Shown here: piece by piece, positions 25,140-39,400 of the stretch
How positions within the stretch are numbered: the first letter of the stretch is position 1
Layout: each line of letters begins with the position of its first letter
Assembly: GCF_003286085.1 (NCBI RefSeq)
Contig: NW_020825331.1
Location: forward strand, 682,001 to 746,000
DNA: 64,000 nucleotides
Origin: Drosophila persimilis
Taxonomy: Eukaryota; Arthropoda; Insecta; Diptera; Drosophilidae
Direction: 5' to 3'
Translations under genes and position numbers: made by a program
Notes under the pieces: model-generated
Databases searched by the model: none
What the model saw: the letters and a program-made list of their open reading frames with translations, nothing else
Told to the model about the DNA's origin: nothing

Positions 25140-28100
25140 GCGGCTAAGCGCTGACGGTAGACGGTATATGGTGTACGGTTGAAAAGGACCTCTCGTCTAC
25201 TCTCGCCCACGTACAGAAAACACACTAATGAAGTGCTCTGGAGGGACATGGACACGGACACGGACACGGATACCCCAGCCCCCGGGGCGTTGTCGGATGC
25301 ATTTGGCAAATAAAACACCTACCGACACACGAGACGACAATAGCGATAAGCTGAGAAAGGGAGACAGACACAGAGCACAGAGATTGAGGACTCAGCGTGC
25401 CGTCCGGCATCGTGACAAAGGACAACTGCAGCTACACAGAGTCCAGGTTCGAGGCAAGTCCTTTTGCCAAAAATAAAAAGTGCGCAGTGCCCAAACAGTA
25501 GGAGCCCTGTCCTGTCCTGGCCGGGACTCCTCGTTCTTGGGCTCGACCAAGCTTGGACGCAGTTGGAATTGGCTTGGACTAGCTGTCGCTATCGCTGCAG
25601 GGCAATTAGAACATTATCAGGCGGCAATAATCGGCTCGTTTGCACCCAAGTGTCATCGCTCGACTCGGACTCGGTCTCGGACTGGGACTGGGACTCAGAC
25701 TCAGACTCGGACTCGGTCGCCCGCTCGCTGTCGTAATAATAAAAGGCATGGCATGGGCATTGGCAATCTCTGTCTGTCTCTGTCTGTATTCTGCTCTCAA
25801 TATCTTGTGGAGTATGTTGGCTGGAAAAACAACAGGATATCTGTGTGTGTCTGTCCGGCATTCGGCAGTCTATCTGGGGAATGTCTTTTGTTGTCCAGTA
25901 TACCATTTCCAAATGCAATGCAAACCAGCAGTCAGCAGAGCAGATAGGCAGGCGACAATGTCGGCGGCGACAGTCGGGCATCAAAGTCGATTATCACAGT
26001 TTTTGGGATTTGCCTTAAATCACGCACCAGTCAGCAGTCAGAAGACAGCAGCCAGCAGCCAGCAGTCAGCAGTCAGAGATCTTCGGGGCTACAGCTCAAT
26101 TAAAATTCTTGGAATACGCTCAACACTTTCCAAGACCCCTCCCTCCTCCGCTGTGTGCCCATTGTCTGTGTGCTCGTCTGCACAATATTTTCGAGGCGGT
26201 TTTGTGGTTTTTGATGTTCCTCTTCTACGTTTCCCCCCGGATCCTCCTAATCTGCTAAATTAATGATAATGCGCGCGGCAAAGTCGTAAATATTGCAGCA
26301 CCAGCAGCAGGAGGATGCCAGAATGGATACGCGGCTGACCATTGTCCGGGCCAGAGCCCGCAGTCAGAGCCTGGCTGTGTCCTGTCCTGCTCTGGGGCGA
26401 AAAACATTTGAATCCAGCAAATCTACCCGTCTTAGTTCTAATTCTTTTCACCGTCCAGCGCAGCCCCTTGACATGGCAGGGGATTTGGGAGGAAGGCAGG
26501 AAGGGGAAAGGGGCGACTAGCCGTGCTCCATGTCATTCAATTTGCATTTGCATGAGCAGACCTTGAAGCCCAGCTGGACCTTTTCCATTGGAAAGATAGC
26601 GGCTATCGGATGGGACTCTCGCCTGGCCATGACTTGACCTACCCCCAAAGATCATCATCGGAATTGAGGCATGCGCACTGATCAGCCACTCTGCGAGATG
26701 CCTCCCCCAAAAGCGGGTTTCCCAGCTGACAAGCTGTTGACCCACTGAGTAGCTGGCGGCCATATTTACAGAATGGGGATGGTGTTGGGGATCTATGGCC
26801 AAAAGGGTGGCATTGGAAACTCATAAAAAAGACATCAATTGCAAATCTGCATTAACTGACAAGAAAACGAAATTCTTTACTTTTTTAGATAAAGCTGCTA
26901 TATATGTACATATACTCCTGATTCATTAAAACAAAGATATTGAGCAAGGAGGACCCTGAGCAAGCCATCGACCGAAGGAGGAGCATCAGCTGGAGTAGCC
27001 ATCCGAGCCAGAGGAGGACAAGGTGGAGCCTCCTGTGAACGAGAAGTACGGCCTCTCATTACATATCTGATCTTTCGTTGATTCTGCAATAAGAATAAAT
27101 TCGATAACTATCTCCATTTATCTTTACTTGTAGATTACAAGTCTGCAGGGTATTCGAACGTCTGTCAACCGCATGCTGATGTCGGAGGTGTTTCCTTTTA
27201 GTTGTTTTCAACAGTCTGGCTTCGTCTAGTTGTCCGAGGTCCTATGTCCAGTGTCCGATGTCCTGCTGCTGTGTCCCTGTGTGTTGTATGTGTCACTTGG
27301 GTTAACTGTGCTACACACGGCACCGTGAGATGGGTACTACAACCTCATGCTGTCCTTCTCCCTGTCCCTGTCCCTGTCCCTGTCGCTGTCCATGTCCATG
27401 GCCAAAGCCAAGTCCAAGTCCAGCTGCTAACATGTGACGATGGCAATTTGCATTTCAGCGGGTGGGTTAGCCTCGTGTTAGCCACTGGGTGACAGACATT
27501 AAATAATTAACTCTCATTTATCATTTATAAGGATGCAGAGAGCGCCACTCTGCGGAGGGGGAGGAAGCCAGAGCGGGGGCCGGGCTGTCAGGACACAGAC
27601 AACGCCAAGTAATCCCCCAAAGAGAACATTTAACATACGTAAGTAGCAATTGAATTAAAAACCAATAATATCAACCAAAAAATAACAAGCTCAAACAGGG
27701 ACTTCCAGAGCCAGAGACATGCAAAGTGATTGAGTGGCGACTGGGACTGGGACTGTAATCGGAACATGTGTAGAGATATTTATTTAACAAACACTGCGAA
27801 ATATCAAGAGCGATACCAGAGGCACGCAGTGGCAGTGGCAGTGGCAGTGGCAGGAAAGGAAGGGCAAACAGGCGAAGGACATCGAAGGGAAGGCACAACG
27901 ACAATCGAAATGCGAATGGAACTGGAGATGGGCGCAACACGATGGCAAATCAAAGGTGAAAAGATGTGAAAAGCAAACGGAACGTGCACCGGGAGCATTT
28001 AACCCATACCCCAGCTTCGAGCAGAGCCCGGGCACCGGCCCGGACCCGGACCCGAACCCGGGACCGTACCCATAGCCATAACTCCTCCCGGAGCCGGGAG

Positions 28101-31100
28101 TAAGCCGCTGTTGGGACACACATGACGTATTGGCACGAGTCCCTGAGAAGCGAATTGCGAGGTCGCAGGAGCTCTGTTCTGTGTGCTCTACCGGCTCCGG
28201 CTCCGGCTCCGGGGCACTTGAAAGCCCGGGCGTATCTTGATTGTTTGCATGTAAATCTGCACAAAATCCCCAAAGTACCCAAGTACCTAGAGTATCCAAA
28301 GGAAGTGGAGACAGAGAGAGAGAGAGAGAAAGTCCTTGTCGACTGCCACTGCCACCGACATCGCCACCACCTCCGCTATCCATCCGACAACTGGCTCTAT
28401 GGATGGCGCGGTCCCCGTATCGTTACTCTGATGGAGCGCTCACCATCATCATCATCGTCATGATGGCCTTGGCGCATCGCTTCCCATCGCTCTGCATCGC
28501 TCAGCATCTCACGGCATCGGCATCGGCATCGGCATCGTGGCAATCCCTTGCACAATTGAACCGAGTCGTGTGGGGGCGAGTTACCTGCTGGCGCCCCTTT
28601 GGCCAGGCAACGATCTGTGCTGACTCTGGGAATACCCTGCAGACTCTGCAGATATTTACATATATTTGGTAGCTATATACATACATGTACGACATATTTT
28701 ATACTATATCACGCCACCATTAAAATCTTACAGGACCCTTCTGTATATTCGGCCTTCTGAGTAGCGGCGTTTGGTGTTCCACATGGCGGAACCATCACAC
28801 AGTCATCACAGCCCTTTGCCCAGCTTTTACCAATCCCCTGTCCTCCTGCCACATTGCGGGGCCAATTTTCCGATTTTCTACGATTTACTCGTTCGTTTTT
28901 CCATCTTCTGGGAGGTAGGTCGAGGTCTCCCCCTGTGCTCCTGTAATTCCTGTTTTTTTTGTTGATGTTCTGTAGTTCTTTTTTTGTACCTTGCCGATCG
29001 TTGGCAAGGCTTTGGTTTAAACTGCATTTATTGGAATTTCACAATAAACTAACGAAGCTTTAGCCCGAGCTCCAGCTGGGGGAGTGAATGAACAAGAGCG
29101 GGAGGTAGAGATAGGCCAAAGCCAAACCATGGCATTTGTACAAGTTTTTGGTTTGGTTTGGTTTGGTTTTTTTCCTGCTGTTCTCCTGCCGCCCCCCAGA
29201 GGCGCGTCGTCATACACGACGTATGCTTGATATGTGCCATACCTCAGACGACTGGGCCCCCACGTGAACTGATTCCCCGTGAAGGATGTAATTAAAAAAC
29301 GGCAACATCAACAGCCTCTATGCTGGGCTTCGGGCAGTGGGGCTGCAGCAAAGCAACACAAAAAAAAGGAGTGCGGCGCTGCAGCCTTGTAAACTTGCTG
29401 CACACGACACTCGAAGTTGCCACCACTGGAAGCAGCTCCTCTACACCGCTCCGGCTCCCCCTCATGCCCACGTTCTGGCATCCCACCCTTCCGTCCGTCC
29501 GTCCAGGGTGCAAATCGATGAGCGGGGGGCTGGGCACACAAAGCCAGCGACGGCAATCTCTAACGATATCCATAGCTCAAAGCCAAATCTCTGCACAAAC
29601 AGGATATACATATGGCTCGGCAGGAGTCAAAGTCAATCCTTGCACATCCATCCCAGTGCCCCCACTGTTCCTGCCACTGCCACTGCCACTGCCACACTGC
29701 TTCCTGAGCATGCCGATGTTGTCGATGATGTTGATGCCGCATCCGTTCCGACTTGGGTTTTGTAGTCAAGGCAGCTTCTGTTTTCCCTTTTTGCCGTTTT
29801 CTGCTTCTGCTCTTCGGCTAATACCCTGCCAGCAGTCGAGTGCCAGGGTGTATTCGAATGGATGGAGTTTCATGCATTACCAACGATTTTCTATTGCCAA
29901 ATATTTCTTCACCTCAATCGCCACGCCCAAGAAAAGTACTATATATTGGGACCGACTTTTGCGCCTCAAAAAAGGCATTTATGCATATTGTTGTTGGATT
30001 CCGGGACCGACTCAGTCGCCCTAGGCATTGTCTAACAGACGAGCCCGAGTTGGCAGCGATTCAAATGTAATTTCTTCTTTATGCAATGTCTTCGCATTTT
30101 AGAGTCTCTGTCGAAGGACGATCGATTCATTTGCTCTAAATTTCGGGGGTATCTTGCAGTCGCAACACTTTACGACAATACCCTCCTAACTTGTTTCGGT
30201 TTTTTCCTGCTACTGCTGCTGCTCCTTTTTGTTTCTTCTCCTTGACGGGTTCCAGTTTTTTGCGGGTATTTTTCTGTGATATTGAGCCAGCTAGCACTCA
30301 AAGGAAAGCCAAAGCCAAAGCCCAGCTCTCCCCATATCTCTATCCCTATTCGCTTTCCCATTCTCTGCCACCGCCCTGACGTATTCGGCTTAGTGTGATT
30401 TGTATGCGTCCTGGCTGAAGCACCGAACGATGGATGGACCGATGGACCGATGGATGAATGGATGGACCCTCCGGAGTTTGCTGGAGAGGATGGGGCAGAG
30501 ATGGGGTCAAGAGCTGGACTCGGCTCGCATTGCTATTTCATGCTTAAAAGCAACTGGCCAAAAGCGTACGTACTCGCACTACTTGTGTCCATCGAATCGG
30601 GTTGAAAGTGAAACGGCTGGCTTCCTGTCTTAGCTCCCAGTCCCAGCTCCAGTCTCAGTCTTAGCCAAATTGCCCGAACGGCCAGCAACAGGAGGAATTA
30701 TAACCGGAGGCCACTGAGAAAATTCCATGACAGAAAGAATCAAAAGAAGAATACGAGTCAGTATTAGCCAGAAGGCAACGAGGACTGATACTGCATGGGA
30801 ATATCATATAATGGCTTGCATAGTACGGAAATGCTTTAATTTACATATGAAAAAGGTAAGAATTGACACCGTTTTTTTCTGCTTGAGTTTCGCTGGATGG
30901 ACTAACCTTTTGATCCTGAATTGTTTTGATAGAATGAATGTTTGTGCGGCGTTTTCCTGCCGGTTCTCCTGCTTTCCCCATGGGGCGCTTTGGTCTAGTC
31001 TGCCTTTTGCCCCAAGAGCTCCATCTCCTGCCCCAAGAGCAACCGATTCCCAATTCCGAAACGCGTCGCTTTTTTCCTGTGTGTTCTGTGTGTGTATATG

Positions 31101-31687
31101 TGTATGTGTAAGCCCCATGGAGGTGCAACGTTGGCTGTTGCTGCTGCACTCTCGCATCCGTAACATGGCGGCTTATGTGTTGTCGGTTCCCGGTTCCCGA
31201 TTCCCGGTTGTCGGTTGCTGGTTGTTGGTTGTTTGCTCTCCCTGCCGCTGCCGCTGCCGCTGCCTCGTTATGACTTTCTTTTTTGCCTAGACTTACCCTT
31301 AACCCTCTCCACACTCCACATTTGCATTACCTTTACTCCATGCCCACCTCCCCACGGAATGGCTCTGCTCTTGTTGCCCAGGGTGACGCGAACTCTCAAT
31401 ATCGAGTGGATTTGCAAGTGTCATTTGTAGGCAGGTGATGGAGATGGCAGCACAGCTCAAACGTGGGGCCCTTCCGCCGTGATTTACATGCCTGAACGGA
31501 ACGGAACGGAACGGAAGTGGCTGCGGTACCCCTACACCCACACCACAGTGCCAAGAATAGCGAACCCCTGAACCCCTGAACCCATAGCAAAGACACATCA
31601 ACTGTTCTCAGAGGCGTTTAAACAGCGGACCATAACTAGAATTTAAAAAACAATATTGGCCAAAAGATGTGAAATTGAAAATTGATT
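25140..31687. other. Intergenic DNA with short tandem arrays
   Basis: Holds GGACAC (25.25 kb), GGACTC-type (25.68 kb), CAGCAGC/CAGTCAG (26.03 kb), CCCTGT (27.36 kb), GGCAGT (27.83 kb), CCGGCT (28.19 kb), CATCGG (28.51 kb) and CACTGC (29.68 kb) arrays. A short piece with coding-like texture at 26.94-27.07 kb is noted under findings. No gene supported. Confidence 0.6.
25309..25314 (+). promoter_or_regulatory. Polyadenylation signal for the split-ATG gene
   Basis: AATAAA 170 bases after the TAG of the candidate plus-strand gene, a normal distance for a short Drosophila 3'UTR. Confidence 0.4.
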
Positions 31688-32765
31688 TTAAAGTGTCAAT
31701 GCAAAGGGCATCTGTGGATCCCCTTCTTCGGTGTCGAATCGAGCTTGCTCTCCTGCTGCATCGACCACAATTTCATCTTTGGCTTCCAAGTTGTTGGGCT
31801 TCTCGTTTGTGTCCACGTCCACCTTTGGGGCAAAAGACTTGGGTCCAGCTTCTTCGGAATCGGGGTTTGCTTGGGGTTCAATGCTGGCGCCTGTGTCCAG
31901 GGACTTGTCATGGGCAGCATCGGTCTTTGCTGCGCCTTCAGGGTCCAGGTTGGTGGTCTGCCCCGAAGCAGACTCAGCATTAGCCTCCTCAGGACAGTCC
32001 AAAGTGGTATCCTTGTTTGGTATATAGCCCTTATTCCTCTTGCGGTTCCGCTTTTGGGGCTTCTTCTTATTTTTCTTACGTTTAACCACATTGGGATCCT
32101 GCTCCTCTGACTGCTGGTTCGTATCGTCTTTGGAGTTCATAAGCTTGGACAGAATTTCCAACTGGTCGTCTATCAAAGGGTTTGACGCTTCCATGAAGTA
32201 GAGCATGGCCTCATTGATGCGATTTTCAATCGCTTTGTCTTCTAGTGATTCCTCCGCCTCTAGATTCGTTTCGAGCTGAGTGGCTTCCTTGGGCGCCTCG
32301 GGGTTCATTACGGCGATCAGCTCCGCCAACAGCTTTTTCGGCTGCACATTATGCCAGGGGCCGGAGAACGGTTTGATCCGTTTACCGAACCCATTGTTGG
32401 CCTTCTGCTGGAAGAACTCTTCCTTGCAGACGGCCACTGACTTTTGGCCCAATGGCAGGAGCTCTGTGTATGGATCCAATGGTTCTGGTTCCTCCTCCCA
32501 CAGTATGCGATCAATACTGTTTGAGCTCTTGGACCGCACCATGGGCTGATGGACTGTGCGGTTAGGCTTCTCAGGCGGCTCTGGTAGCACCACAACGATA
32601 TCCAGGAACTTCATTTTACGCTGCGAATCTGAAGGGACAAGGAAACCGACCAGCTATTTGCCTGGGACTATCTTCAATACCGCACTGAAAATACTAACCG
32701 TATAGGAGGGAGCGCTTTAAGGCTCTGGAGAGAATAGCCTCTCGCATATCCATCTGGCGAGACAT
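31688..32765 (-). CDS. Unrecognised two-exon gene, 335 aa, basic cluster (possible nuclear protein)
   Basis: Exon 1 is 32765-32699 and exon 2 is 32628-31688; the 70-nt intron has a GTTAGT donor and a CCCTTCAG acceptor and keeps frame (TAC G|AT TCG). The spliced product starts MSRQMDMREAILSRALKRSL; the first ATG of exon 2 alone would lose 27 residues. Residues 30-130 look folded or conserved (VVVLPEPPEKP, DRILWEEEPEPLDPYTELLP, FSGPWHNVQPKKLLAELI). Residues 150-190 are helix-prone (NRINEAMLYFMEAS). A dense basic stretch at 205-222 (KRKKNKKKPQKRNRKRNK) reads as a nuclear or nucleolar targeting signal. The last 110 residues are acidic and low in complexity. I do not recognise a family. A nuclear location is an inference from the basic cluster. 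Confidence 0.8.
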
Positions 32766-34182
32766 CTTAGCGGCTGCTTTTTGTATTTTTATATGAATAT
32801 GTATATGTATATGTATGAAGTTTACTTGAACTTTTATTTTTTATTTTTTTAGATTCGTTTTTGGGGAACTCGAATATTACTTCACAGACGAACACAAATG
32901 AACTGTAATGCAGAGCTGTTCAAGTGAGTTCAAAGTGGAATTACAAACTCAAGGGCTACTACCATAACCAAAAATTTACCAAGTCAGACCTTTTCGTTCA
33001 TTCATCGAGTTGGCAGGTCTGACCTGTCATTATCTGTCAAACACTTTCAGAGTTGCCGTACGTTCTGGGGCTTCCTTCTGGGAGCTCTGTTTTTTCTGCG
33101 GATTCGTATTTTTGGTTTTAGATCATTTTGAATTTGAGTCGGACTCTTAAACATACGAGTTTTCGTGTGTGTGTGTGTGTGTGCTTGTGGAAAAATTCAT
33201 TTAAGGAATTGAATGGGATGAAATGCAGTCCGAGCAGTCTCCGAGAGACCAAATCAAAGCCTAGTGCGATGGCATTTCCATTTTCCCATATCAAATTTTC
33301 CTTTTTGCCTTTGGTCTGCCTTTATACGAGAGTCCCAGAGCCCTTTGCCGTGCATTGCATGCATATTTATACTCGTAGTTCCGCTTGTTGACAAATATCG
33401 CTCTATGTTGACTGACGCCCCGCACAGGCAGGTCGTTAGACAGAACTGCCAGTGGACATGGAACAGGGACAGGGACAGAGACCAGGACTGGCTGTGGTAC
33501 TGGCTGTGGAGCAGAGGAAGCTGGCAACGGAAGCTGCACTGATTAGAAACATAGTGGGGCCCAATGAAGCTGTGCCAACTGGCGGACCGGGCCGGAGCGA
33601 AAAAAAAACCCGATGGAAAAAGCACTGATGCCATAAAAAAAGCACGCACGCTGGCCAGCCCCGGAATGGAGGAGGAAAACCTCGTCATCCCCATACCCTA
33701 GGAAGCAGTGGCATACGTATATTTCCAGGATGATTTCAAGGAACTGGCCTGGCAGCTCGGGATAATACACGAAAACTAAGTTTTAGGCCTGGTTGACCAT
33801 CTTTAGCATGGGTTATGTACCCCTTAAAAGGAATTAAAAAGAGCAATGTATGGCCTTTAAATTGATGTAAAATTAGTTGCCATAAGATGTCTATTCCGGT
33901 AGATATATTAGGGCAAACATTAAAGTTCACTTAAGTTTTGCTATGGCGTACAATCGAGTTCTAGAGCATGAGCAGGTCGCTGTCGTTTATGGGCTCTTTG
34001 GTAAGCCAGGGAATCGTGTGTATTGTATAGTACTCCTGTTGAGTGCCCCCAGCAAATCCTATGCCATGAATACAAAATGGTCAAGTGGAATGGTCGGACA
34101 CGCTACACCGATTTGTTAGTTTGTTCCGAATATTTTAGTGATTGAAATATTAATGGGTGTGGGGTGTGAGAACGAGGGAGAT

Positions 34183-34228
34183 GGCTGTAGGCTGTAGGCT
34201 GTAGGCTGTAGGCTGTAGGCGGTAGGCT
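34183..34228. repeat. 7-bp tandem array (GGCTGTA)
   Basis: About six copies of a heptamer, the last diverged to GGCGGTA. Confidence 0.95.
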
Positions 34229-36406
34229 ATCTCGGTCTCGTAGGGATCGATGGCAGCGCCGGCGCTACGCTTTGCTTTGTTCAGCAATTTGTGGCAACAA
34301 TGGAGTTGCGTTCCCACAAAAGGCGGCACACAATAAAAGCCAGTGGAGGGCCCGGGCTAAGCCCGGAGAGGAGAGAAATGAGAAAGGAGCCGGTACGGGA
34401 CAGGACAGAGGCTCACATGAGCCATGTGTGGCCGGGGCTTTCACATTAGCAAATCTATTAGCATTTGGCTAAGCCGCACTTAGGCCTAATGTGGACGAGA
34501 GGATGCGCGCTAGACTGGCTGTCTCTCGAGGTCCGAGGGCCGGTGTGTGTGGGACCAAGGGCTAATCCTTTATCGCAGGCCGTAGATCGTGCAGGTCCTT
34601 TGTTTGGGTGGCTGGATCGCCTGGCCATTGTGCAACCGACACTTGTCTTAATCCCCGCCCAGCGACCAAACAAAACAAAGCAACAAAAGCACACCCGGCC
34701 ACAAAGGAACCTGCTCTCGCTCGCCCAGTCATACGATCCGGCCCAAAGCCGTCGGTTCGATGCGATCTATGAGCTGGCGGATCATGGCCTCCATCGATCG
34801 ATGGCCCTTTGTTTTGGCTCTTGTTCTGTGGGCTCGCCCAATTGATCCACTCAAGATAAATTACGGCCACAAAGTACTACTTGAATGTGTAAGCTTAGCC
34901 CTGGGATTGTATTCTGGGCCTCCTCTAGGTAGCAGGTTCTTCCTCAGACGGCATGTCTTCCGGCTGATTATCACCTACTGATGGCCACCATAGTATATTC
35001 TTACAGACTATTGTACATGTGTATATCATCAGCAGAAAGCAGGGAAAGCGGGAGAGGGCAGGGAGAAAATGTTGTACGAAAATTATAGTACAATACAGCA
35101 AAAGTTTATTACGAGAAATCCATGAAAATCAATGGAATGCGAGCCATAAAGAGAGGGCAAACAACATTTCAGAGCTGGAACTGGGGCTGGGATCAGGCGA
35201 GGGATGGTATGTGATTGGATTGAAATGGATTGAATGCTCGTTGTTGTTGTTATTGTTGTTGTTCTGTTGAGCGAGCGAGCGAGCGAGCGAGAGAGAGAGA
35301 GAGAGCCGAGTGCAATTATTAAAATAATGTCCACAGCCCATTGAGTTCATAACGCGAATGAGGCCGCAATAAAATAAATAAATGAAGAGGAACTTGTCCT
35401 CAAATGAGGCATGCAAATGTCGCCCGACGAAAATAACAATGGAGGAGAGGAGCCATAGCTCGGAGGCAGCAACAGCAACAGCAACATCATCGGCATTATC
35501 ATGGCCACCATCGTCATGTCCTGCCCTGGCCGTGGTTCTGTCCCTGGCCCATCCTGCGCTGAAATTTATTAAAAACAAAAGGCGGAAAATGCCTGAAACA
35601 AAAACAATATCGAGGGGAGGTCTGGACGAGACTCTGGAGGGGATGGATGCCTGGATGGATGGATGGGTGGGATGGATTGCTTAATTTCGGCCATTGGCCA
35701 CAGCTGTTGGCCCAATAGATTAAAGGGGGCAAACAAGTATAAGTTTATTGAAGAAAAGTCTCACAGAATTCCTGGCCAAAGCAGGTTACAGACAATTCTG
35801 TAAACATCCTGAAGGAGCGATTTCCCTTAAAATTAAAATAATTTTGAGAGCAAAATATCTTAAAGACTGACCATAAAGCTGCTTAAAGTAAGAGTAATCG
35901 AAAAGTAAACATTTCTGAGAATTTGTCAGCTCCCCCTAAGGCAGTTTTTGGAATGAATATCTTAATTAAATAGAGATTTTACACAAATCTTCAACAGATT
36001 ATCGCTATAGAGATTCCTCCGATCGTAATACAGATCCAGCAACCCGTGAACTCTTTTTATACCAGACACACTTTCCCATACGCACCCACCATTAAGGTCG
36101 CTTGACACTTCTGGCAATATATTGTATTTGGCAAGGGGTCTGTCAGGGCAGAAATTGTCAAAAAGAGCTGTGACTGTGACTGTGACCTGACCCCCAGCCC
36201 AACCTGCGAATGACGCGCTTAACCCGTGGCAAGGAGGCACGAAATGTGGCACTACTCGGGGCACAGAAGTTCGAGAAGTTCAAGTGTATAATTTCGATAC
36301 AATTGGGACAGTTTTAGTGCTTCGCCGGAACAAAAAACAAAAAACACGACCGTCGCGACGGTGGTGGTTGGTGGTGCGTGGTGCGTTTTTCGTGGTGCTC
36401 CTGTTC

Positions 36407-36465
36407 CAGTCTCAGTCTCAGTCTCAGTCCCACTCTCAGTTGCAGTTGCAGTTACAGTTACAGTA
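36407..36465. repeat. CAGTNN hexamer array with ordered variants
   Basis: CAGTCT copies, then CAGTTG copies, then CAGTTA copies. The CAGT core is constant and the last two bases change block by block. Confidence 0.9.
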
Positions 36466-39400
36466 TCATTCCTCCAACCTATCCCACAACCTTCCACCTT
36501 CCACCGAAAACATGAGCGGACGGAGGGGGCGCTTAAATGCGGTTTCATGTTACACATGTGCGGCTAATTAGCGACTGTTTAACGATAACAAGCGACGGCT
36601 GTGGGTCCTGTAACTAATATGCCAGAAAATTAGACTTGCAGGGCACACACAGGACACTCAGGACACACAGGACACTCTCACACACCGAACGGACGAACGG
36701 ACAGCAGAGTCCCTGTTAACGAGCATGAAATTATTATCGAAATGCAATTAATGAGTGCGACAAGCGACACGGTGCTGCCCGAGAACTCAACACTCGGACA
36801 CAGGATGTTGCGCAAACACTTGCAACGACATTTGTCCTCACTTAGGATCAGTGCAGGTTCCCCCACCCCCCACCGGGAACCATCCTCTTGTCACCCGTCC
36901 CCATCCTGTCTTATCTGTCCTGCAAGCTGACACTCCAAAGAGGTCTCTCAATCGCCGGCTCAAACACTCTTTTCACACGAATTCCGGCGCCAGCGACATC
37001 TCGCCTCAAGTGCACCCAACCCTGCCACTTCCGTCTCCGAGTCACCGAGTCTGTGGGTCGCCCAATCTCAATCCTCCAGAGAGTCGTAGCCGGTGTCCCT
37101 GCAACCTGCAGCAGCTGTGCGGCTGCGGCCTCTGCCATCACTTTGCATATCATGTGTGGATCCCTTTGGGTCTGCGATTGGGGCTAGGCAGGGCTCAACA
37201 AATCGGATTTGGAGCTTTAAGCGTTAATAATTTGGACCCCGACCGCTTCCGATAAGTGAAAAGCAGCCGCTCTCTGACGGTCAGAGCCGTGGCCCTTTCC
37301 AGGAGACACACTCTCTCGTTCCACTTAGTGAATGGGCTTCGTGAGTGATTTGCGAGTAGTTCTCTGAGCTTTAAAATAAAAGAGAAGCGATTGATGTCTT
37401 CTGCCATAGAATGTAAGCTACTCTTCCGAGATTCTTCAGCGATCAGTACTTAATCCTTTTCTGAAACTTCATGCCCTTCAAAACCTTAACGTTTCCTATT
37501 TTTCTTTTTCCTAGGGCATTCGCTCGTCTGTGTCCCTTGGCTTTACAATTTTCTTTGCTCCCCCAAACATTTTTTTTCGACTTTCTTTTGTTTTGCGCAA
37601 ATTTAGTTACCCCCTTAGGGTTTGGGTGGGGCTTGGGTGGGGATTTGGTAGGTTTCGGATTCGGGTTCTACATCGATGCCCACTTTGTTTTAATGCGCGC
37701 TGATATGTGAGCCGCAGGGCTTAGCCCCACACACCCACACACCCACACACCGACACACTCGACCCATCCACCCGAAGGGGAACCCTCCTCACACATGACG
37801 TCCTCGGCGCAGTCCTTTAGTCCTGTAGTCCTGGCCAGAAAGTGCTGGCTGGCCTGGTGTTGATTTTTTAACCGAATCGAGAGAAATTTGTTGGCTGAGA
37901 TCCGTTGAAGCACAGACCATAATCAACTTCAGTGGCCAGCAACTCAATTTATACTTCGGCTATAACTCGCAGCAGATGCGGTGTTTGTGTGTGTCTGTGT
38001 GTGTGTGAGAGAATAAAATAAAATAAAATAAAATTGAAAATTGAAAAAGGATTTCCGTTTGTAGTCCCTTGGTCAACCATTCGACCAAAGTCTATCAATA
38101 CTCGTATGGCAACGGAAAGGCGACTGCTGTCCCCTTTCGGCTCCTTCGTTTTTCCCCCTCTCAATCTGGGGCAAGGTGTAAATTTTATTTGAATTATTCG
38201 CAAAAGATTCGTATTCGCATTCGCATTTGTGTTTGTATTTGTATTTGTATTTAGTTTCGTTTCTTACGTGCCCGGCATGCGATGTATTTTTGCCTTTTGC
38301 CTTTTGATTCTCTTGACTTTTTCGCCTTTTGGGCAAGTTGGTTTGATTTAACTTCCGGTCATTTCATTTCCTCTTCTATTTTTCAATTTTACCCTTCAAA
38401 TTGCTCAAATAAATATCGGTGGGTCTTCCTGCACGCCACACAAAATATTCAATTGGCATCGGCACACAATCCAATTTAGAGCAGTTGCAGAATTCAATTC
38501 ACAATTTAGTGGAGGGCATTCGCAAATTGGCAGGTGCAGCAAATTTCTTTATATTTTAGAGATGGTCTCTGCATATCTGATAGAGAGAGAAGAGGCTATG
38601 CCAAGTGGAGAGGCAGAGAGAGAGTCTGATCTAGCAGAGAGGCAGGCAGTCCTGTGCCTAGATGTCTTGAACTTTGGTCTGTCTATGAGGAGGCTCTTTA
38701 TCGTGTACCTTTATCGTGCTTTTTCAACAGACCTCAAACTGATCTGTCGATTCATTCCTCATTCGCTTCATTTGCTGTCATCTGTGGCTCGAAATCTCAG
38801 AAGCCTTTCCCAGACGATGTCGTCCCTTCGTCGTCGCTCTATGATCAGATAATTTCCCAAACAAATTTTCTTCACACGTCATTTTCCAAGCTCTTGTGGT
38901 GCCCTAATCACCGCCAGGCCAGTCTCCCTCGGCCAGCCAGCCAGCTGTGCTCTCTGCCAATTGGTCACATGCCACCACTTAGCACTTCAGATAACGACAA
39001 TGGACAATCGATGATCGGCAGTAGCAAATTGAATGAATACATCACATCAGAACAGTACAGAACAGAACAGAACAGAACAGATCAGATCATGCCACGTCCG
39101 AGCACAGAGAGCGGACCTGACAAATGCGCAAAAACTGTGCCCATAAACGGTACAAGAAGTGCCCAGGGGCCTGTTACCACCGTCGCCAGGCATTGTCCAA
39201 CCGTTTCGATACGCTCGTCACGTGGAGCATCGATGGATCGTCAGCAGGCGAACCGATCCGGTCCCGGGCAACCCGCTGTGGCCAAACGACTGCGGTCGAC
39301 CCCACAAAATGACAATCCTCCAAGGAGCAAGGCCCGACTCGATGATGGTGCAACGAATCAATTTCTATTCAGCCAATTGCCGAGATTGTCCCCGGCTAGT

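Noticed and set aside
25640-26263. 207-codon plus frame
   Set aside because: Starts in a GACTCG-type repeat (Leu-Gly alternation) and has no domain; both strands are open.
29320-30024. 234-codon plus frame
   Set aside because: Includes GCCACT repeat and AT spacer; overlapping open frames on both strands point to chance.
32786-32793. TATA box for the 335-aa gene
   Set aside because: TATAAAAA lies only about 20 bases before the ATG, too close to leave a normal start site and leader.
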